A DNA stretch of 64,000 nucleotides from Paracamarosporium sp. OC-R06-R3 (GCA_019828545.1 JACVRA010000401.1:109131-173130), one strand, 5' to 3'; positions 12,163 to 23,962 are shown, numbered from the stretch's first letter. Translations and numbers: made by a program. Notes: a model not told the origin generated them from the sequence alone.

Positions 12163-12744
12163 GATTACAACGCTAGCGAAAAGATAGAACAGATGATCTT
12201 GTGCATACACTGAGTACCGTGATGGCTGTCAGGATATATTATAGATACGCGTTTCTTCGTAAACGTGGACGTGTAAGGAAGCGAAGCCAGTACCAGATCC
12301 CATGTTGGGGCCCAGTTGTTGTATTGAACTACTGACCCCTTCCCGACCCTGCGAGACGGAAAAAGTACCCCGACCTTTGCTCTGATTGAACGCACTCATG
12401 ATTTGCTCTTTGTTGTGTTACCATATGGTGGGGACGGCAATGCGGGGAGGCGGGGCCCGGGAGACATAGTACGAGTCACAAAGGTCCAATCGTGGATCAC
12501 ACATGAATCATGACTGAACGCCCTTTCAGATTGTTCGTCACATGTGCCCTGACTGCAGAAAGAGCTCTGATCAGTTTACGTATAGCAGGTCATCCCGTAT
12601 CGTCAGAACTCATCGGAAGAGAATAGCTTCTCGACCTCGAAGGTTGTCACGTCACCAAGCAACGGGAAATCAAAGGCAAATTCGTTAGCACTGGCAACCT
12701 TCACTTATTTTCTGATTGATTTTCGAAAGTACATAACGAGATTG

Positions 12745-13859
12745 CTAAGATACCACCCACTGTACGCCTTTCGCAAGGTTTGCGTTATACTCATCCCTTG
12801 GCTTGTCGAGTTTAGCAGATGGCCATGCCCAGTGGTAATGTGGATATCCTTCATAGAAGTCAAACTTGTACGACACCCTTGGCCAATTAGCAATATCTTG
12901 TGCACGAACAAAGGCATGCCTTACTTGTTCTCATCTAACTTCTCTTTGAAGAGAAGCCCGTCATCTCGAAGAGTGTCATGGCCCGCTACGGTCAAATATA
13001 CCTTTTTTAATTCCCTGATCTTCTGGTGGAGGAGCGGTGAACCGTATGGGTCTGTAGGTGGCGTACCAAATGCTCCTACGTGCCATTGTAAGCTCATATC
13101 GAAAATATGTCGACAATGACTAACCCCAAAACACGCGCATAGCTTTGTTGGTGTCGATGGTATGGTTGGCGTGCTCTTCATAAGAAGTGTATCTGGACTT
13201 CAGCTCCGCCGGAATTCCATCAGGGTGGATCGTTGCTGGCACCTCGGCCACTACACCAATTAATGATTCTCCCAAGCCCTCATCAATTGCTTTCAGGGCC
13301 AGTGCGATAGCAAGCTGACCTCCGGCGGATACACCAGCCGTAAAGATCTTTCCCTCAGCACCGCCAAGTTTTTTTGTATTGTTCAGAACCCATTGCAGCC
13401 CCGTGAAACAGTCATTTATGAGACCCGGATGCTTGTTCTGTGGAGCAAGGCCATATTCGACTGAAACAAGCACGACATTGCCACCCTTGGAGATGGACCT
13501 ACAGAAGGCGTCATCACCTTCGATGTCGCCCATTGCCCAGCCCCCACCGTGGTAGTAAACACCGACAGGTCTTCCTTCGGAATAACCTTCTGGAGTGTAA
13601 ATGCGGACCTTCAGGCCGCCATCGATGGTCTGATCCTCAGTCTTCACGGCAGGGTCGGGCGGTGGAAACGTGTACTTCAAGGCCATCTTCGCACCTATCT
13701 TTCCAAATCCTTCAAGACATGCTTGAACAGAGTCGTAAGGAAGCAATAGTCGCTCTCCAAACTCCTCTTCGAACTTTCCATCATTAGTATCGAATATACT
13801 CAAACTCGCACAGCCCTACTCACCTCAATCCAAGGTTTCGCAAAGCCTTCAGCAGCCAT
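12745..13859 (-). CDS. Alpha/beta hydrolase, hormone-sensitive-lipase (HGGG) type, four exons
   Basis: Minus-strand exons are 13859-13824, 13773-13125, 13075-12925 and 12877-12745 (322 residues). The oxyanion motif is YYHGGGWAMGD. The nucleophile elbow is GVSAGGQ, with Ser in GxSxG. The acidic residue is probably in VAGHDTLRDDG, and the catalytic His is in YEGYPHYHWAWP, which appears only after the last intron is removed. The family hydrolyses esters and some lactones, and has no signal peptide here. It is divergent from the acyl-CoA dehydrogenase across 367 bp. Following a Baeyer-Villiger enzyme, cleavage of the resulting ester or lactone is the obvious candidate role, but that is inference from context. 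Confidence 0.88.
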
Positions 13860-14226
13860 TATCAGCCAGCACTCGATGATTGAAGCGCATGCCCCTCCAT
13901 CGTGGATTTCTCCAAGACCTTTTCCTTAGCAAAGCATCCAATCAAACGTCATCCGGTTTCGACTTTGGGCGGATGGTGGAGATAGTGTTCCGATGGCTAG
14001 CGTGCGGGAGGCAAGTCAAGGGTCCAAGCTCCACCTGCACGCTTAAAGTCTTCCAGACATCTGCTAACTTCCCCGCAACATCCTCGGCCTCCACCAATTC
14101 ACGCCTGTGAACCCCATTAGGCGTAGTGGAGACATGGACGCGCCATGTAATCCTCAATCGCGTGAATTGATTGTTGATCTTCCGGACTGACCTTCGTAAT
14201 AGCACTAACAGTACCACAGCGACGGC
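13860..14226. promoter_or_regulatory. Shared divergent promoter region (hydrolase / acyl-CoA dehydrogenase)
   Basis: The 367 bp between the two divergent ATGs (13859 on minus, 14227 on plus) must carry both promoters. No TATA box or palindromic Zn2Cys6 site could be assigned with confidence. The arrangement suggests co-regulation. Confidence 0.4.
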
Positions 14227-15641
14227 ATGGCTTCTAACATCCAGATCGAGGACAACCCGGCGTTCGCACGCATTCCGCCATGGGTAAAGGCAAAGCTCCG
14301 ACCGATCGCTATTGAGAAGATTCAGCAAGTTTACGATTGGATCGAGAACGAATGTGTGCCCGCAGAGCGCATCTACAAGGCTCAATTGAAGGAGGCCAGA
14401 TGGACGACTCCCGCCATCGTTACCGAGTTGCGAAAGAAGGCGAAGGCCCAAGGACTTTTTAATCTCTTTCTACCCAATCACTTTGAGGAAAGTCCGGGTT
14501 TGACGAACCTTGAGTATTCTGTTTGTGCGGAGATCATGGGTAGAGTTTATTGGGGTGCTCAGGTGAGCATTAAACTCTTATTTTCAAGTGGCACGGAGTG
14601 CTAACACCAACCTAGACTTTAAACTGCCATGCTCCAGAAACCGGCAACATCGAGCTGCTTGCGAAATACTGCACTCCCGAGCAGAAGAAGAAGTGGCTGC
14701 ACCCTTTAATGAATGGCGACTTTTCCTCCGCATACAGCATGACCGAACCCGACCGTGCCTCGTCAGATGCTACACAAGTAGGAATCAAGATGGAGATTAC
14801 GGATAAGGAAGTTGTTATCAACGGTAGAAAGCTGTACGGCAACTGCAAGTACAACGATGAGATGCAGATTTTTATCCTCATGGGCTGCTCTGACCCGAAC
14901 AACAAGAATCCCTGGAATAGACATACAACGTTGGTAGTGCCAGCAAACACACCTGGCCTGAAACAAGTGAGGAATCTGTCCATCATGGGGTACGACTGGG
15001 CACCTGAAGGACATGGGGAGTACATCTACGAAAATGTTCGGGTACCGCGAGAAAACATTATCTTGGGCCCTGGTCGCGCGTTCGAGATCGCGCAAGGCCG
15101 TCTCGGCCCCGGTCGTATTCATCACTGCATGCGACTGATCGGTCAGGCCGAGCGTGCATATGAGCTCGCGCTTGTCCGATGCTACGAGCCACGCAAAAAG
15201 CCCCGTGGCAAATTCATCGGCGAATTCGACAGCAACATCGAGCGCATTGCAGAAATGCGCATGACCATCGACGCTATGCGGCTTGTCGTTCTCAACGCGG
15301 CAGACACCATGGATTTACAAGGCAATAAGGCGGGCCGGTATGCTATTGCGCAGAGCAAGATCATGGTTCCAAACGCATTACTCAAGGTAATCGATGAGGC
15401 TATGCAGATTTATGGTGGCCAGGGGTTGACACAACATACTCCCTTGCCTGAGATATGGACGTATGCACGCTTCGTTAGAGTAGCCGATGGGCCTGATTCA
15501 GCACACAGACATCAGGTGGGAAGAGACCAAATGAAGACTGCGCAGGCTTTCAGGGAGAGGGCTGAAAAGTACACTGCGCGGTACAAGGAGCTTTGTAAGA
15601 AATGGAACTTGGAACCTGAAGAGTTCTGGGGCATCGTGTAA
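14227..15641 (+). CDS. Acyl-CoA dehydrogenase (ACAD11-like), two exons
   Basis: Exons are 14227-14562 and 14616-15641, giving 453 residues. Joining them produces YWGAQTLNCHAPETGN. The flavin/substrate segment SAYSMTEPDRASSDAT corresponds to the family Y-x-M-T-E-P-x-x-(A/G)-S-D stretch. LGPGRIHHCMR and IYGGQGLTQHTPL are the later helices that bind FAD and line the active site. This longer N-terminal type (IENECVPAERIY) is the ACAD10/ACAD11-like branch rather than the classical short-chain enzymes. No SKL-type terminus is seen (it ends WGIV), so the compartment is unclear. The next gene encodes a phosphotransferase-type kinase, the same two domains that are fused in animal ACAD11. Confidence 0.9.
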
Positions 15642-16200
15642 TGGTATTGGATAGCGTCACTGAATCATTTGTACAAATCGGTCCTCACCTTGCAACATAT
15701 TTTTCCTCCCGTATCATTGTCCACATACGATTCATCGGGCTGCTTCGTGCGCGTAGTGCTTTACAAAGGCCTCCATCGCGTACATGGAATACCACATAAG
15801 GTCAAGAATGCGGGTTTGACCTTGTCCAGGACAAGACTAATGAATCATCACACGTGGTGGATACCCCACGGTTATTCTCTCCCGAGCCCAGACCTCCCTA
15901 GCGTGTTGCAGAGAGCGCAGTGCTAGCCACGCCTCGGCTGTAGGTACACTTTCGCGGCTACGTCGCGAATGGCCGGCGCACTGCGGACCAGCTATTGCAG
16001 GTTGCGCACAGCTCCAAGGCAAGTTAGCAATCTTCTAAGTTCGACAGAACGGCTCCCCTACGCTTTTGTCTGTTATCTTGTCAAGTTCAACGGCCATTCC
16101 AAGTTGTCTTGCCCTGTCTTAAGATAGGATATTCTACAAGAACACACATTACACGTCAACTAAGATCTGAGACTCTCAATACAAACAAACACTTTTAATC
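15642..16200. other. Intergenic region between acyl-CoA dehydrogenase and kinase-like gene
   Basis: No gene is seen. The 559 bp contain the dehydrogenase terminator and the promoter and leader of the downstream gene. Confidence 0.45.
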
Positions 16201-17481
16201 ATGGCTGGCCCGGTGAGGCAGCCAATCGACATTCCGTCCTTGGGTGAGCCCTGTTATCCTCGACGTTCCTCACATATATACACCATTCGTATAATAACTT
16301 TGTTACTAGAATCATACATTGAGCGCAAGGTGCCTGCAATTAGTACACCCATTGCTCTCAGGCAGGTGAGTATCCGACATCACGGTATCACGCTTCACCG
16401 ATTCACTAACAAATTGATAGTTCGGCTTCGGCCAGAGCAACCCCACATATCAAATCACAGACTCTAAATCCGACAAATTCGTGCTGCGCAAGAAGCCACC
16501 AGGGAAGCTTGTCAGCAAAACTGCCCACAAAGTTGAACGAGAATTCCGAATCCTAAACGCCCTGCAAAATACTGATGTGCCCGTTCCCCGAGTTTACGGG
16601 TTATGCGAAGACGACTCTGTTATAGGGTCACCGTTTTACATCATGGAATTTTTAGATGGCAGGATAGTAACCGAGCCTCATTTTCCTGGCGTGTCGGCTA
16701 AAGAAAGGACAGAAATGTGGCACGACGCGGTGCGCACGCTGGCAAAACTACACCGACTTGATCCAAAAGAAATCGGGCTAGAAACATACGGAAAGCCGTT
16801 GGGATTTTATGACAGGCAAATTAAGACTTTCACAACACTGGGAGAGGCACAGAGTAAAGTGAAGGATGTTGAGACAGGCCAGGAAGTCGGAGATGTTCCG
16901 AGGATGAAGGAGCTCGTGCAATTCTTCAAGGACAAGAAGAGTCAACCTAGAGATCGCGGTACACCTATACATGGCGATTACAAAATCGATAACCTGGTGT
17001 ACCACAAGACGGAACCGAGAGTAATTGGTATATTAGAGTAAGATTCTTCCGGGGGCTGAGAAAGAGATAGCAAGCTAACTAAAGAAGCTGGGAGATGTCT
17101 ACAATAGGCCATCCTCTATCCGATCTCTCCAACCTCATCGTACCCTGGACTATAACCGCTTTCAGCACCGAGCGCCGTAATTCGTGCGTTCACTTCGCAC
17201 CCAGTACTATTACACCTGGTCTTCCTTCTTGCGATCAAGTCATTAAATTGTATGCTGAAGTCGCAGGATGGGACCCCGTTGCCGAGCTTCCCTGGAGCAC
17301 CGCATTTGCGATGTTCCGTGATAGTATAATCTTTCAGGGTATTGCAAGTCGGTACGCGGTGAGGCAAGCGAGTAGTTTAGAAGCGAAGAGGGTGGGTGAG
17401 GAGATGCTGCCCTGCTCGGAGATCTGCTGGGAGTTGGTACGGAGAGCGAAGAAAAGCGGGAAGGCAAGGGCGAATTTGTAG
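16201..17481 (+). CDS. APH-family phosphotransferase (ACAD10/11-like kinase), four exons
   Basis: Exons are 16201-16243, 16310-16365, 16421-17037 and 17088-17481 (369 residues). The splices build the N-terminus through ESYIERK and [12 protein letters not shown]. The last splice builds [17 protein letters not shown], the metal-binding Asp region. The catalytic loop is [12 protein letters not shown], and FVLRKKPPG carries the ATP-binding lysine region. This is the aminoglycoside-phosphotransferase fold, in the subfamily that forms the N-terminal half of vertebrate ACAD10/ACAD11. It lies 560 bp after a matching acyl-CoA dehydrogenase on the same strand. In animals the fused pair phosphorylates 4-hydroxyacyl-CoA and then eliminates phosphate. 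A similar two-protein route here is inference. Confidence 0.88.
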
Positions 17482-18337
17482 TAGACTTGAATTCAAGACA
17501 CGAGGAAATGCCCTCTTGACATCCATAACTCTCTCATACATTCTGTAAATTATCCGCAGTGTTTAAATGTAACATTGTGAATGTACAGCAACCTGGTCTA
17601 CTGATTCCCTTGCCAAAACAGATAGGGCACTCTGGAATCAGCCCACATGATAGGATGCTCGAATACGACAGGCCCAATCACGCGATAGTGCTCCCACCGG
17701 TTAATGTAGATAACCAGTTCCAGCAATGCTTGATTAGTAGTTAAACCCGGTCATCCAAAGACCAGGGCAAGATCATCAACCATCCTAAAGGTCTGAGCGA
17801 GTATGGTAGAAATTCGGTGTAGTAGAAACGAACCCATCGCTATTTGTTTAAGGGCAGTATTTTAATTGTTCGTTATGGGTAATAAAGTTATCCTAGAAGA
17901 GGGCTAGATGATAACATGGCCTGGTGTCTCGCGTCGCCTTGAACGCTCGGTTCGGTTCGTGCAAGCGAGATTATGGCGTAGCTGCAGGTTTTCGTGTGCG
18001 TATATTGAGCGGATGCAATCTGCATGTCGGAAGCGGCGAGTGCTGCGTAAGCTGCAGGCCAACGCCACTTGACAACTGGTTCTCTGCGCCTTAAACTTCC
18101 CAACACCCTGAGCAAGAACCTGTGCCTCAATAGTGCTTGGATGGTTTCACTACTGAGCCTTATGTATAACAATGGCCACATTTCCTCGAGGACTCGTGTT
18201 GTTTAAATGATTTGCTAGCCACGCCTACTCCACCCTCAGCCCCTCGCTCTTTTGCGAACCTCAGCACGATCTTCCAAGGCGTCTGAAATGTTCACCAGCT
18301 GCTAAGGTTTAGTCAAGTCTTCACTCAGGCTGTCGTT
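17482..18337. other. Intergenic region
   Basis: No convincing coding region was found on either strand in these 856 bp. It separates the metabolic block from the glycosyltransferase gene. Confidence 0.5.
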
Positions 18338-19597
18338 ATGTTTTGGCGACGCAACTACTCGCCGGTTGCAACCGAAGATGTGGAAGGAGGTTTAAAAAGT
18401 CCGATGCAGTTCTCTAGCTGGCTCATGCTTCGACGAGTACGGACAGCGGTTGTCACAGCTTTCATTTTGCTCTTATTCGGCGTGATGCTCTTCCAGTATC
18501 CAGATATTCACGACCGCGTCCGCGAATTTGCTCATAACGCAACTGCACCAACACCAATAGCGTGCAATTACTCTGCGACCGAGAACCACGAGATTATTCC
18601 GAGCGATGACCAATATGCACCCTCACCAGTGCCTTCGATACAATGGTCAGACTTCGCATACATCCAATACGTTACCAATGCCCGATATCTCTGCAACTCT
18701 CTCATGATATTCGAAGCACTCAGACGCCACAACACCAAGGCAGATCTGCTGATGATGTACCCTCAGCAATGGCAGGTTCCTGAGAAAGCCGGGCAGGACG
18801 CTGCAGACGAGACGAAACTGTTAGTGCAGGCGCGCGATGTGTGGAAGGTAAACATGGTACCTATCCAGGTCAAAACATTCGAGAATGAGAGGGATCCAAC
18901 ATGGCAAGACAGCTACACGAAGTTGTTGGCTTTCAACCAGACACAGTATAAACGTGTAGTATCGGTTGACTCCGATGGGACAATTTTGGACCATATGGAC
19001 GAGCTTTTTTTGCTTCCTCCAGCCCCCGTAGCGATGCCTCGAGCGTATTGGATGTCTGACAAGTTCTTCCTCTCGAGCCAGCTTATTGTGATTGAACCCT
19101 CTGAGGCCGAATGGAAACGAGTCGAGTACGCGATGGACCACCACGAAGGCCATGATTACGATATGGATATCTTGAACAAGCTGTACGGGAAGTCGAGCAC
19201 GGTCATTCCACATCGCAGGTACGACCTGTTGTCCGGAGAATTCCACAACGCAAAGCATGAAAATTACCTGGGCTCCCCGAACGAAAAGTGGGATCCTAAG
19301 AGGATGCTTCAAGAGGCAAAGTTCGTACACTTCTCGGACTGGCCAATGCCAAAACCTTGGCTCGAGCCGCTGGAGGGCATGATCGAAAAACACCAGCCAG
19401 AGTGCCGGAAGACGTCCACGGAGGATCTTAACTGTACTGATCGTGAGGTATGGTTAGGTCTTCGCAAAGACTTTACCAAGCGGAGACAGCGCATTTGCGG
19501 AAGAGAGTACGATGCTAAAGCTCGACCTCCGTCAAAAAAGAGGCTCGTCAGCGAGACGATGGCAGCGCGGCCTTGGCATGAACCAGTGTTCGTTTGA
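18338..19597 (+). CDS. GT8-like glycosyltransferase (fungal Gnt1-type), type II membrane protein
   Basis: This is a single-exon gene of 419 residues. The N-terminus is a short cytosolic tail, then a signal anchor (about residues 36-52, VVTAFILLLFGVMLFQY), placing the catalytic part in the Golgi lumen. The core has IQYVTNARYLCNSLMIFE, the metal-binding DSDG in VVSVDSDGT, ELFLLPPAPVAMPRAYW, DMDILNKLYG and KFVHFSDWPMPKPW. I associate this set with fungal glucose N-acetyltransferase-like GT8 proteins, which add GlcNAc to glycans. The usual D-x-D is present as DSD. There are no introns, unlike its neighbours. The donor and acceptor are not certain. Confidence 0.85.
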   Translation: MFWRRNYSPVATEDVEGGLKSPMQFSSWLMLRRVRTAVVTAFILLLFGVMLFQYPDIHDRVREFAHNATAPTPIACNYSATENHEIIPSDDQYAPSPVPSIQWSDFAYIQYVTNARYLCNSLMIFEALRRHNTKADLLMMYPQQWQVPEKAGQDAADETKLLVQARDVWKVNMVPIQVKTFENERDPTWQDSYTKLLAFNQTQYKRVVSVDSDGTILDHMDELFLLPPAPVAMPRAYWMSDKFFLSSQLIVIEPSEAEWKRVEYAMDHHEGHDYDMDILNKLYGKSSTVIPHRRYDLLSGEFHNAKHENYLGSPNEKWDPKRMLQEAKFVHFSDWPMPKPWLEPLEGMIEKHQPECRKTSTEDLNCTDREVWLGLRKDFTKRRQRICGREYDAKARPPSKKRLVSETMAARPWHEPVFV

Positions 19598-20179
19598 ACA
19601 GGGCCATTGCAAATAGTCCTACAGATGCCGTCACTGTATTATTAATGTTCACACGGGGTACACATCAAGATGAGAATTCACGATCTACGGAATGATTCTT
19701 CACAACTTGGAAACCGTGCACGAAACGAAAGTTACTCCGGATTCAATGTTCAAGTATAGACGGTTATCCCTACGGACGTCCATCCTCAGCCACCTAGAGT
19801 CTCAAAGTCATTTTGAATACCTACAAAAACAAAGGGAAGATGCGTTGAGACGTAGTCATCTAGACAGTGATGGTTGTGAGGCAGATGAACGATCTATCCA
19901 GTAAAACATGGAGGGAAATAGACCCGGTATTGAGTGAAAATTGCAATCTTCTGCTTGATCTGTGCGATGAAAGGAGACTAAGTAATTAATAGGCAAGCTG
20001 GGCTCAAATGTCGAAATACGTATATTTGTATATCAGGGCCGGATAGATTTCTTGGAGCCCTGGCCTGGCCAACGTATTGAAATGCGTTATTCTTGTCACC
20101 GAAGGATTTGTCTGTTGTTTGATGTCGCAGACGAGCGACATCGAGGCAGGTTGTTAAAAAGTATGGAGAGCGGGTCAAC
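19598..20179. other. Intergenic region
   Basis: No supported gene is seen in these 582 bp, which hold the 3' ends of two convergent genes. Confidence 0.4.
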
Positions 20180-20611
20180 TCAAAATTTTGCCCATGCATC
20201 CTTCGTGTCTAGTTTTACGATGGCCTCCTGGAATAGCACCAAAAGATGTTTCCAAAATGCTCTCGTATCCTTAGTTTCTTCCTTCTTAGATAATCTTATT
20301 GTAAGCTTTAATGGCGCGAACCCGACTGACCTCGAATAAAGTTGGGGATCGACGCCATATTCTAAAAGCAGTTCGATGAAGGGGAGGTTCTGTCGTATGT
20401 CTTTGCGGCCTGGCATATGTGATGCTCTTAAACAAACGTCGAGGGGGCGTCCTTCATTGTATCTAACGTGCGGCTCAATGTCGGGTTGATTCACGTCAGC
20501 ACCGTTCTTGATAGCAGCGCGGATGGCGTCCAGCATCGTCGAGACATCGTGGTTCGACAATGGCTCCGTAATTAGTGGTGACCTTTGTGGAGTTTGATCT
20601 GCTGGTGCCAT
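20180..20611 (-). CDS. Small ankyrin-repeat-like protein
   Basis: A 143-residue frame runs from the ATG at 20609-20611 to a TGA at 20180-20182. It carries two ankyrin-like units: IKNGADVNQPD followed by RPLDVCLRAS, and PFIELLLEYGVDPQ followed by FAPLKLTIR. Two repeats are few for a folded ankyrin domain, so this may be a divergent small protein or a fragment of a larger one. No signal peptide or membrane segment is seen. Its start is 157 bp from the divergent double-zinc-cluster gene. Confidence 0.5.
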   Translation of the reverse strand: MAPADQTPQRSPLITEPLSNHDVSTMLDAIRAAIKNGADVNQPDIEPHVRYNEGRPLDVCLRASHMPGRKDIRQNLPFIELLLEYGVDPQLYSRSVGFAPLKLTIRLSKKEETKDTRAFWKHLLVLFQEAIVKLDTKDAWAKF

Positions 20612-20767
20612 ATTGCCTGAAGGATGGAATTGATGTAGCTTCCACGTAGTGAGGAGATAGGGCTAAGCCCTTTGCCAAGCCCGACGAGCCGACATCGTCG
20701 GTGCCAGAAGACTATCTCAGCACTCGTTCCGTGCACAACACCATCACAAACCTCTTCAGTCCACCGG

Positions 20768-23708
20768 ATGGACCTTTCCGACGAGTTAGCACATTTAGAA
20801 GATACTGCACCGCAAGTCGGAAGGCCGCGGAGACGGCCGGTGAACGGTGGGTAATTTTTCGGCTATGCCGACGACCCGAAACGACCTGCTCGCACGACCC
20901 TAACTCAAGTCCAGCATGCGCAACTTGTCGGGCCCGGAAGGTAGGTAAAAACGGCTATAGGAGCACCGTCGTCCCACTGCAGGTGCAAATCCGTGGTAGG
21001 GGTTCGCAAGAACGAAAAATCTGGCCCGTTTCCTCTGGTTTACGCTATATTGGTGTAACGCGCTGTGGCTACCAAATCAATTACCAGTACCACCAGTGTA
21101 TAATACAATGGCTGATTTTGGGCTAGGTCAAATGCGATGAGCGTGCGAATGGATGCCTCAACTGCGAGCGTCTCCAATTAAATTGCGTACAACATGGTAG
21201 CGACCACCCAGTGGAGAACACCTCTGTCTCCCGTGGTATCACAGGTATCAAACGCAAACGGACCTTTCGAGTCTGTATTCCTTGTCGCCAGAGTAAGATC
21301 AAATGCACGGGGGAAAGACCCATCTGTTCAAGATGCAATCAGAAATCTGTCGCTTGTATTTATGATGCAGACGCTGCCGAGCCGGCCTGGGTACAGGCTG
21401 TGACACCATTACCTCAGCCTCTGCCAGAGACTCCCAGCATCTCACCATCTCAACGTGCAAGCACTGCTCCTTCTTTGGGTCCTCAGGGGGACTATCCTGC
21501 CTCACTAGCTTGGTAAGTCGTACATCATTGCCGCCATCGTGATCAAGGCGAATAACATGTTTTCTACAGGCTGTTTGCAACGGAGCTTCCCCAAAGAGCC
21601 AAGTTGCACAATTTGTTAGATGCATACTTCAACAATGTAATACGAAAGCAGCTGAGTCCATCAAGGACATGATTATTATAAGCTAACCCCCCAGGTGCAC
21701 CCAATCCGCGTCTTTGCCTTCGTGTGAGTGAACCGGGAACATTCCTAATTCTAAAGTTGGCATTCTCACCAGTAACTGTAATTAGACACAAACCCTCGTT
21801 TATGAGGATGCTTGATGAGAGCGTTGTAATCGACGGTGCAAACCGAGCCCTTCTGCACATCATGTGCGCTCATGCTGCGAAATGTCAGTTTCATGGCTAT
21901 ACTTTCACCATTCAAAACTAAGCTGCTTTGTGTAGTCTACGCTCTTGAGTACAGTGAATCTACATCGCATCTTTCCAGGGAAGTGATCCAAGCGGCTGGC
22001 AGTCAATGGGCGAAGATAGCAGAAGAGACGTACTTCTCCGATTACAGTACCATCTCTGTCGCCAAATTGAAGGTACTAGTATTACTCCACGACCACGAAG
22101 CGCGACTAGGCAATTACGCAGGATCTTTCCTTCTCACAGGTTTGATCGTGCGTATGGCACACGCACTCCAAATCCATGTCGAATCGGAAGAACAGCCGGG
22201 TGTGCCTAATGATGTTTCCTTAAGAGAATCACGCCGAAGATTGATGTGGGCCTGCTACATGGTTGATGTTTGGGCCGGCAGTGGTGTCGACCAACTGACG
22301 ATTCTGAACGAAAGAGACATCAAGCTTCAGCTACCATGCAATGAGAGGCAGTTCCTTTTGCAGATTCCTCATGTCACCGAGACCTTGCGACCGGGCGAGG
22401 TGCTAGATCATGTTTCTACAGAATATATTCCAGGCCAACCATGGGAGAATATGGGCATGAGTGCATACTTCGTCAGGATTGCCTATATCTGGAAACGTGT
22501 CCTCCGGTACATTAAACATTTGGATGCGGTACAGCCACCGTGGATACCCGACGCTGAGTTTGCAAAGCTCAACAAAGAAATAGAAGAGTGGAAGTACAGT
22601 CACCCCTCCTGGATGTTCTTCTCCTCGGACAACATCTATATTCGTAGAGAGTCTTCCCAGCTGGGTGCTCTCTTCATCATCCATTGCATGTACCATCACG
22701 TGCTATGTGATTTGCATCGCATAGCGTTGCCTAATCTGTTCAAGATACGAGAACCCTTTGAGTTCCCCCCAGAACAGTTTACGTTCATGGCAAAGTTACA
22801 GACGATCTGTTTTGAAAACGCGCAACAGGTGTCAGTCCTCACGTCAACTATCCTACAACACGGCGTAAAATACTTGGCTGATCCTATCTTACCATCTTTT
22901 GTCTACAACAGCAGTCGTATCATGTTATACTATATAGCCCGCATCCTCGACAGGTCCAAACACGATGCAGAAACCACAACTACCCGTACGCTTGAGCTAG
23001 TGGAGCTTAACAACCGCGCTCTTCGCGCTATGAGCCAGATGTATCCACTTGCAGAGCCACTAGTAAGTTGATTGAAGCAGTGTGAATATTCATAGTTTAA
23101 CCAGGAAGTAGTACGTTACGACAGAGCGATGGCTCGAAAAGGTTCGCGAGAGCATCGCACGAGGTGCTCCTTTAGACCCATACATACCTCCACAAGACCC
23201 AGTCGACCCACATTCCGAAGCCATGTCCAAGAAGAGGTATCTAGCCACAACAGGACTTGAGAAAGTATGCTAACACAGCATCAGCCTGCACGCCTCACCA
23301 ACTCCAATACACTTACCAGCTATCGAGACAACACATCTACCAATTTCACGACCCATTCAACGACCCATCAGAGATCACCTAAACCCTATGCTAAACATCT
23401 CCGGTTCACCGCCAAACAACCATGTTTTCGTCACCACAAATACATACCCATACCCCATTGGAACGTCTTCCGAACCCATGCCTTTGCATCATGCAACGAA
23501 TCTTCCTATACCGGACACATCATCGCCACAGACAGACCACTTGAGCAGCGCGTATTACCCAGGCATGGAAAACACTGAGCAACCTATGTTTGATCTGAAT
23601 GACTTACAAAACTTTTTTGAATGGGAGAATAGTGAAAATGGACCGCCGCCTACTGGGGTTGATGGTCTAGGCCCACTGGGGTGGAACAATTTGTCGAATA
23701 CGCAGTAG
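20768..23708 (+). CDS. Transcription factor with two tandem Zn2Cys6 clusters, nine exons
   Basis: Proposed exons are 20768-20850, 20910-20940, 21127-21512, 21570-21636, 21695-21723, 21786-21883, 21936-23062, 23112-23236 and 23285-23708 (789 residues). The first cluster starts CATCRARKVKC and ends NGCLNCERLQLNC, spanning two introns. The second starts CIPCRQSKIKC and ends CSRCNQKSVAC, about 30 residues later. Both have six cysteines with C-x2-C-x6-C-x6-C-x2-C-x6-C spacing. A fungal-specific regulatory domain follows (VHPIRVFAFVHKPSFM, RRRLMWACYMVDVW), and a proline-rich tail ends in LGPLGWNNLSNTQ. Most regulators of this class have one cluster. Intron 2 (186 nt) is long, and the last acceptor could lie 6 nt upstream. 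The targets are unknown. Confidence 0.8.
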
Positions 23709-23962
23709 GTTTATCGTTTAAAGCAATATACCCATTCTGCCGCTAGAATAGTACTTTGGCTCTATGCTTTTCATAGACTTTAATCACTAGTGCTGCTTGG
23801 TTCCGTGTACCAGCATACTGTGGGCCCTTCGCTTTCACTCTTACTTGCACTAGTCTCAGATGCACAGACCTCACCTTTGCCTTTACACAAGCAGATGACC
23901 TCTACTTCGTTTTCAACTTAGTCTCAACCTAGTCTTTCTTTGAACTTATCCCCGCCAGCGTT

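Noticed and set aside
13440..13787. 115-codon plus-strand frame opposite the alpha/beta hydrolase
   Set aside because: It is a shadow of the hydrolase exon, with no domain or start context.
18821..19393. 190-codon minus-strand frame inside the glycosyltransferase gene
   Set aside because: It is antisense to conserved GT8 motifs and has no recognisable protein features.
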